From the NCBI GenBank assembly GCA_040902745.1, contig JBBDWR010000027.1, positions 1 to 60,671 on the forward strand: a stretch of DNA of 60,671 nucleotides, in the 5' to 3' direction. The stretch's first letter is position 1; each line of letters starts with the position of its first letter. The translations under genes and the position numbers were made by a program. Source of the stretch: JBBDWR01 sp040902745. GTDB taxonomy: Bacteria; Actinomycetota; UBA4738; HRBIN12. Of the stretch, positions 58,040 through 60,671 are shown piece by piece. The notes under the pieces are model-generated. The model saw nothing but the letters and a program-made list of their open reading frames with translations. It was not told where the DNA came from and made no database searches.

Positions 58040-58273
58040 TCAGCCGCCGGAGAAGGGAGGGAGCACTGCCACGTCCTCGGTACCGGTCAGGAGACGCTCC
58101 GCGCTCGCGCGTTCGCCATCCACCACTACCGAGCCGGCGGCGGCGATCGCTTCGAACCGATCTCCGTACCGGGCTGCGAGTTCGTCGAGCACCCCGGCCA
58201 CCGTGTCCGCGTCCACGTCGATCTCAGAGCCTCCCGCGATCTCGCGGAGTGCGGCGAACAGCCGGACCCGCAT
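58040..58273 (-). CDS. MoaD/ThiS-like sulfur carrier protein
   Basis: This 77-residue beta-grasp protein begins MRVRLFAALREIAGGSEID and ends in Gly-Gly (PPFSGG), the C-terminus that is adenylated and thiocarboxylated in MoaD and ThiS. It most resembles MoaD of molybdopterin synthesis. The ATG shares one base with the hydrolase stop (TGATG), so the two are coupled. No MoaE or MoeB lies in the window. Confidence 0.83.
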   Translation of the reverse strand: MRVRLFAALREIAGGSEIDVDADTVAGVLDELAARYGDRFEAIAAAGSVVVDGERASAERLLTGTEDVAVLPPFSGG

Positions 58274-59085
58274 CAGCCCGTCCCCTCGTTCGGTGTCCGG
58301 TCCCACCGCTGATCGAACTCGCGGACGATCCGCGCGAGGACGGGCGTCAAGCCGTCCTCCGCGTGGCCGAAGGGCTCGGCGAGGATCAGCCGTTTCGGCT
58401 CTTGGGCCCGCTCGAACAAGCGCAGAGCTTGGGAAGGCGGGAACAGATGATCGTCACGACCGTGCACGAGCAGGATGGGCGTGGGAGCGATCTTGTGCAC
58501 GACGTCTTCCGGCGGCTCCGCCTCCGCCCACGACGCCGGGAGACGGACCCCGTAGGTCGCCATCATCGCCCGGCCTTTCGGGGTTTCGGTGAACCCTCGC
58601 AACCGCCTCCATGCCGCGGCCCGCACGGGCGTGTCGTCGTGAGGTCCCCACTGGGCGAGGCACGAGATCGCTGCGACGGCATCGACGCCCCCGACGAGAC
58701 CGGCGTGACGGACGACCGAGATCGCCCCCATCGACACACCGGCCGTCGCGACGCGCTCGTGGCCCTCCGATCGGGCCAGGCGCACGACGGCCTGCACGTC
58801 CTCGATCTCCTCGACGCCGTAGGAACACACGCCCCCGCTGTCGCCGTGACCGCGCAGGTCGGGCAGATACACCGTGTACCTCGCGGACAGGTGCGCGCCG
58901 AACCGCGCGATCTTCGGCTTGCGGTGCCAGCCCATCAGGCCGTGGCACCAGACGATCGCGGGACGATGCGAGCTCCGGTCCCCGATCCGAGAACCGCCGA
59001 GCTCGGTTCCGTCGTCCGCGACGACCCGGAACCCAGAGGAGGGAACCCGCCATCGGTAAGAGAGGAGTCGCTGCACCTTCGGCAT
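58273..59085 (-). CDS. Alpha/beta hydrolase
   Basis: This 270-residue serine hydrolase has IVWCHGLMGWHRKP (oxyanion region), YLPDLRGHGDSGG, the nucleophile elbow AGVSMGAISVV (GxSxG), an acid in LVHGRDDHLFP and the catalytic His in FGHAEDG. The substrate is unknown. Its stop overlaps the MoaD-like gene start. The 105-bp gap upstream also contains a perfect inverted repeat (59153-59172). Confidence 0.85.
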   Translation of the reverse strand: MPKVQRLLSYRWRVPSSGFRVVADDGTELGGSRIGDRSSHRPAIVWCHGLMGWHRKPKIARFGAHLSARYTVYLPDLRGHGDSGGVCSYGVEEIEDVQAVVRLARSEGHERVATAGVSMGAISVVRHAGLVGGVDAVAAISCLAQWGPHDDTPVRAAAWRRLRGFTETPKGRAMMATYGVRLPASWAEAEPPEDVVHKIAPTPILLVHGRDDHLFPPSQALRLFERAQEPKRLILAEPFGHAEDGLTPVLARIVREFDQRWDRTPNEGTG

Positions 59086-59152
59086 CGCCGTGCAAGCGTA
59101 CCGGCGCCTGCGGGCGGCGCATCCCGCGCGGACCTTCCTTCACCCGGATCGT

Positions 59153-59172
59153 CTAGCAGGCTGCACTGCTAG
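59153..59172. promoter_or_regulatory. Perfect inverted repeat upstream of the GlnR-like gene
   Basis: CTAGCAG-GCTGCA-CTGCTAG is a perfect 7-bp inverted repeat with a 6-base centre, 18 bp upstream of the ATG at 59191. It could be an operator for the divergent regulator and hydrolase, possibly autoregulatory, or a leader hairpin. Confidence 0.5.
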
Positions 59173-59190
59173 GCTCGATGCGAGGCCATC

Positions 59191-59859
59191 ATGCCGATTC
59201 ACGTGCTGCTTTCCGATCGCACCCCCGACGAGGCCCTCCCCGCGCTCGCGTCGACCGAGGCCGACCCCAAGCTCGAGGAACTGACGCTCCCCGGTCTCGG
59301 ACACGCCCTCACGCTTGGTCCCGATCTGGTGCTGGTGGACGCGGCCGAGAACCCCGGCCAAGGGTTCCACGTCCTACGGACGCTGCGGGAACGAGACGTG
59401 CGCGTTCCGGCGGTCGCGATCGTCGAGCGCGCCGACCTCGACCGATTCGCCTGGGAGGACGTGGCGGAGGAAGTGTTGTTCCCCGGCGCTCCCGCCCAGG
59501 AGATCCGCCTGCGTCTGGCGATGCTCCGCCGACGTCACGGAGCCGCCGACGGCAGCGTGATCCATCTCGGACCGCTCGCCCTCGACGTCGACACCTATCG
59601 AGTGACCCTCGCAGGTCGTCCGTTGGACCTCACGTTCAAGGAGTTCGAACTCCTCCGGTACCTGGCCGTTCGGCCGGGGCGGGTGTTCACCCGTCCGGGG
59701 CTGTTGCGAGAGGTCTGGGGGTACGACTTCTACGGAGGGACACGGACTGTCGACGTGCACATCCGCCGTCTGCGCAGCAAGCTCGGGCCCGAACACGAGC
59801 ACCTGATCGAGACCGTGCGAGGAGTCGGTTATCGAGCGGCCGAGCACGAACCCGCCTGA
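59191..59859 (+). CDS. glnR: GlnR-like orphan OmpR-family response regulator
   Basis: This 222-residue regulator has an atypical receiver and a winged-helix domain. The C-terminal LDLTFKEFELLRYLAVRPG, VFTRPGLLREVWGYDFYGG, TRTVDVHIRRLRSKLGPEHE and VRGVGYR closely follow GlnR of Actinobacteria. As in GlnR, Asp50 (LVLVD) remains but the conserved receiver Lys is lacking (EVLFPGAP in its place), so phosphorylation by a usual kinase is doubtful. GlnR controls nitrogen metabolism. No adjacent histidine kinase is present. Confidence 0.85.
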   Translation: MPIHVLLSDRTPDEALPALASTEADPKLEELTLPGLGHALTLGPDLVLVDAAENPGQGFHVLRTLRERDVRVPAVAIVERADLDRFAWEDVAEEVLFPGAPAQEIRLRLAMLRRRHGAADGSVIHLGPLALDVDTYRVTLAGRPLDLTFKEFELLRYLAVRPGRVFTRPGLLREVWGYDFYGGTRTVDVHIRRLRSKLGPEHEHLIETVRGVGYRAAEHEPA

Positions 59860-59920
59860 GAGTGGGCTGACACCGCCCGGGATCGATCGGTCGACCCCAC
59901 CCATGCCACCCGTCGGCCGC

Positions 59921-59986
59921 GAGGCCGCCCGAGGCCGCCCGAGGCCGCCCGAGGCCGCCCGAGGCCGAGAGTCGACGGGCGGCCTC
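59921..59986 (+). repeat. 10-bp GAGGCCGCCC tandem repeats plus inverted copy (probable terminator hairpin)
   Basis: Four exact copies of GAGGCCGCCC occupy 59921-59960, with a partial fifth copy. The inverted sequence GGGCGGCCTC follows at 59977-59986, so any copy could pair with it to form a 10-bp stem. It lies 62 bp after the glnR stop and may terminate transcription; different copies give different loop lengths. Confidence 0.8.
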
Positions 59987-60117
59987 CCCCACCGAGGGAC
60001 TCCTAGTCATTCGGGATCATCGCAAGATGGCCGCAAGGTGCCCTGCGCCGGAACACGCCGAAATCCCGATACCTGTCATGCGGAGGATCCACAGGCCGAC
60101 CGGAGGAGGGGACGAAC

Positions 60118-60276
60118 ATGGCGGGTGTAAATGCGGTGCTCAGCTCAGCAGCCATCCTGCTGACCGCTCTTGCCCTCCTCCGGATCGGTGCTGCGTTGGT
60201 GCAGCCGATCTTCCATCTCTTCCCCTCGCCGTCCGGTACCTCCCCCCAGTTGTCCGGACGGCGGCGCCGACGCTGA
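60118..60276 (+). CDS. Small single-helix membrane protein
   Basis: This 52-residue ORF has GGAGGAGGGG just upstream (about 7-15 bp before the ATG). The product has one hydrophobic helix (about 7-29, VLSSAAILLTALALLRIGAALV), a Ser/Pro segment and a terminal Arg-rich RRRRR. I do not recognise it; the strong ribosome-binding site is the main support. Confidence 0.5.
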   Translation: MAGVNAVLSSAAILLTALALLRIGAALVQPIFHLFPSPSGTSPQLSGRRRRR

Positions 60277-60487
60277 CCCAGCTCCCCCCCCCCGTGACGA
60301 CCTGATACGCGGAGGAAACCCAGCGTCGGCAGCGCCCGCCCCGGGTGCCCAACGGGCCCCGGGGCGACGCGCGTCCCGCGAACCGCTTCCCCGCCGACGC
60401 GGACTCCGTAATCACGTCGCGCATTTCTTCCGCGTTCCGTGACGTCGCGCACAGACCTGCGCACGTGGGCGCTCTATCGTCGAACAC

Positions 60488-60671
60488 ATGTTGTCGAAGG
60501 AGCAGAACGCGCCGGGATCACAGGTGCTCGAGGCCATCGACGCGGCACATGCGCGGGTTGGCGCAGAGCAGCGCGGGCTGCTGCGGTTGGTGGCCCAGGT
60601 CGAGCGTGAACAGCTATGGCGAGGAGACGGTGCCCGCGATACCGCCCACTGGCTCGCGATGCGTTATGGCA
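60488..60671 (+). CDS. DUF222 (13E12-type) protein, N-terminal fragment
   Basis: The gene runs off the right edge after 61 residues. The N-terminus (MLSKEQNAPGSQVLEAIDAA) and DGARDTAHWLAMRYG match the DUF222 domain of actinobacterial 13E12-family proteins, which usually carry a C-terminal HNH nuclease domain. They are frequently repetitive and mobile. The presence of an HNH domain cannot be checked in this window. Confidence 0.72.
   Translation, partial: MLSKEQNAPGSQVLEAIDAAHARVGAEQRGLLRLVAQVEREQLWRGDGARDTAHWLAMRYG

Noticed and set aside
59921..59967. Tandem repeats as a CRISPR array
   Set aside because: The 10-bp units are contiguous, without spacers.
1..60671. tRNA genes, insertion sequences or integrases
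   Set aside because: No tRNA-like T-loop with matching acceptor stem and no transposase or integrase motif was found by eye.

Overview
This is a GC-rich, gene-dense chromosomal segment of a bacterium that looks like a member of the Actinomycetota, probably a deep-branching lineage rather than a classical mycelial one. The markers are an MshA-like mycothiol glycosyltransferase, a GlnR-like response regulator, an RsiG-like protein, the ClpS-DUF2017 pair, a bS22-type mini ribosomal protein, an RskA-type anti-sigma factor, a heme A synthase/protoheme farnesyltransferase fusion and a DUF222 (13E12) protein. Start codons are often GTG, and many neighbours overlap by 1 to 11 bp, most often by 4 bp (GTGA or ATGA). 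I see no rRNA, tRNA, CRISPR array, insertion sequence or prophage.

Region 1 (1-25.9 kb) is a respiratory superlocus. On the minus strand a polyprenyl synthase and a flavin/F420-type oxidoreductase precede a promoter with two Rex-type operators, then a geranylgeranyl-reductase-like (menaquinone-reducing) gene and nuoABCDEFG (complex I; nuoG runs off the window edge). A divergent ctaA-ctaB fusion follows. Next comes a long minus-strand block: ccdA, resB and ccsA (system II cytochrome c maturation), coxB, coxA, coxC and coxD (caa3-type oxidase), ctaG, a two-domain membrane cupredoxin and a TlpA-like lipoprotein. Divergent from ccdA, and preceded by a third Rex operator, is a plus-strand operon for a cytochrome b6f-like menaquinol complex (split cytochrome b, Rieske protein, membrane cytochrome c) that also encodes a 2x[4Fe-4S] ferredoxin and three small or unknown membrane proteins. 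It ends against a convergent rex gene. Together these genes give NADH -> menaquinone -> b6f-like complex -> caa3 oxidase, plausibly under NADH/NAD+ control by Rex.

Region 2 (25.9-32.6 kb) holds an ECF sigma/anti-sigma pair, then a NicO-type metal transporter, a TPR protein and a secreted DUF4331 protein, plus a membrane protein.

Region 3 (32.7-48.4 kb) is mostly housekeeping and catabolic: a TIM-barrel isomerase, a Clp1/Grc3-type P-loop kinase directly upstream of the 33-residue bS22 gene, a phosphatase-like protein, clpS-DUF2017, pyruvate kinase, an AcuC-type deacetylase, two class III aminotransferases, a two-subunit CoA-transferase, a RocA-like aldehyde dehydrogenase, a GAF-PAS-GGDEF protein, an FAH-fold protein lacking two metal ligands, and a 40-residue basic protein.

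Region 4 (48.4-60.7 kb) contains proC, a strong candidate for a free-standing structured RNA with its own promoter (about 49.42-49.69 kb, minus strand), mshA, an HD-GYP protein and an RsiG-like protein (so a c-di-GMP synthase, a hydrolase and a possible effector lie within 7 kb), an M23 peptidase, a helix-turn-helix/nucleotidyltransferase toxin-antitoxin-like pair with a perfect palindromic operator, sat and cysH for sulfate assimilation, a lipid kinase, a MoaD-like protein, an alpha/beta hydrolase, the GlnR-like regulator, short tandem repeats, and the start of a DUF222 gene at the window edge.
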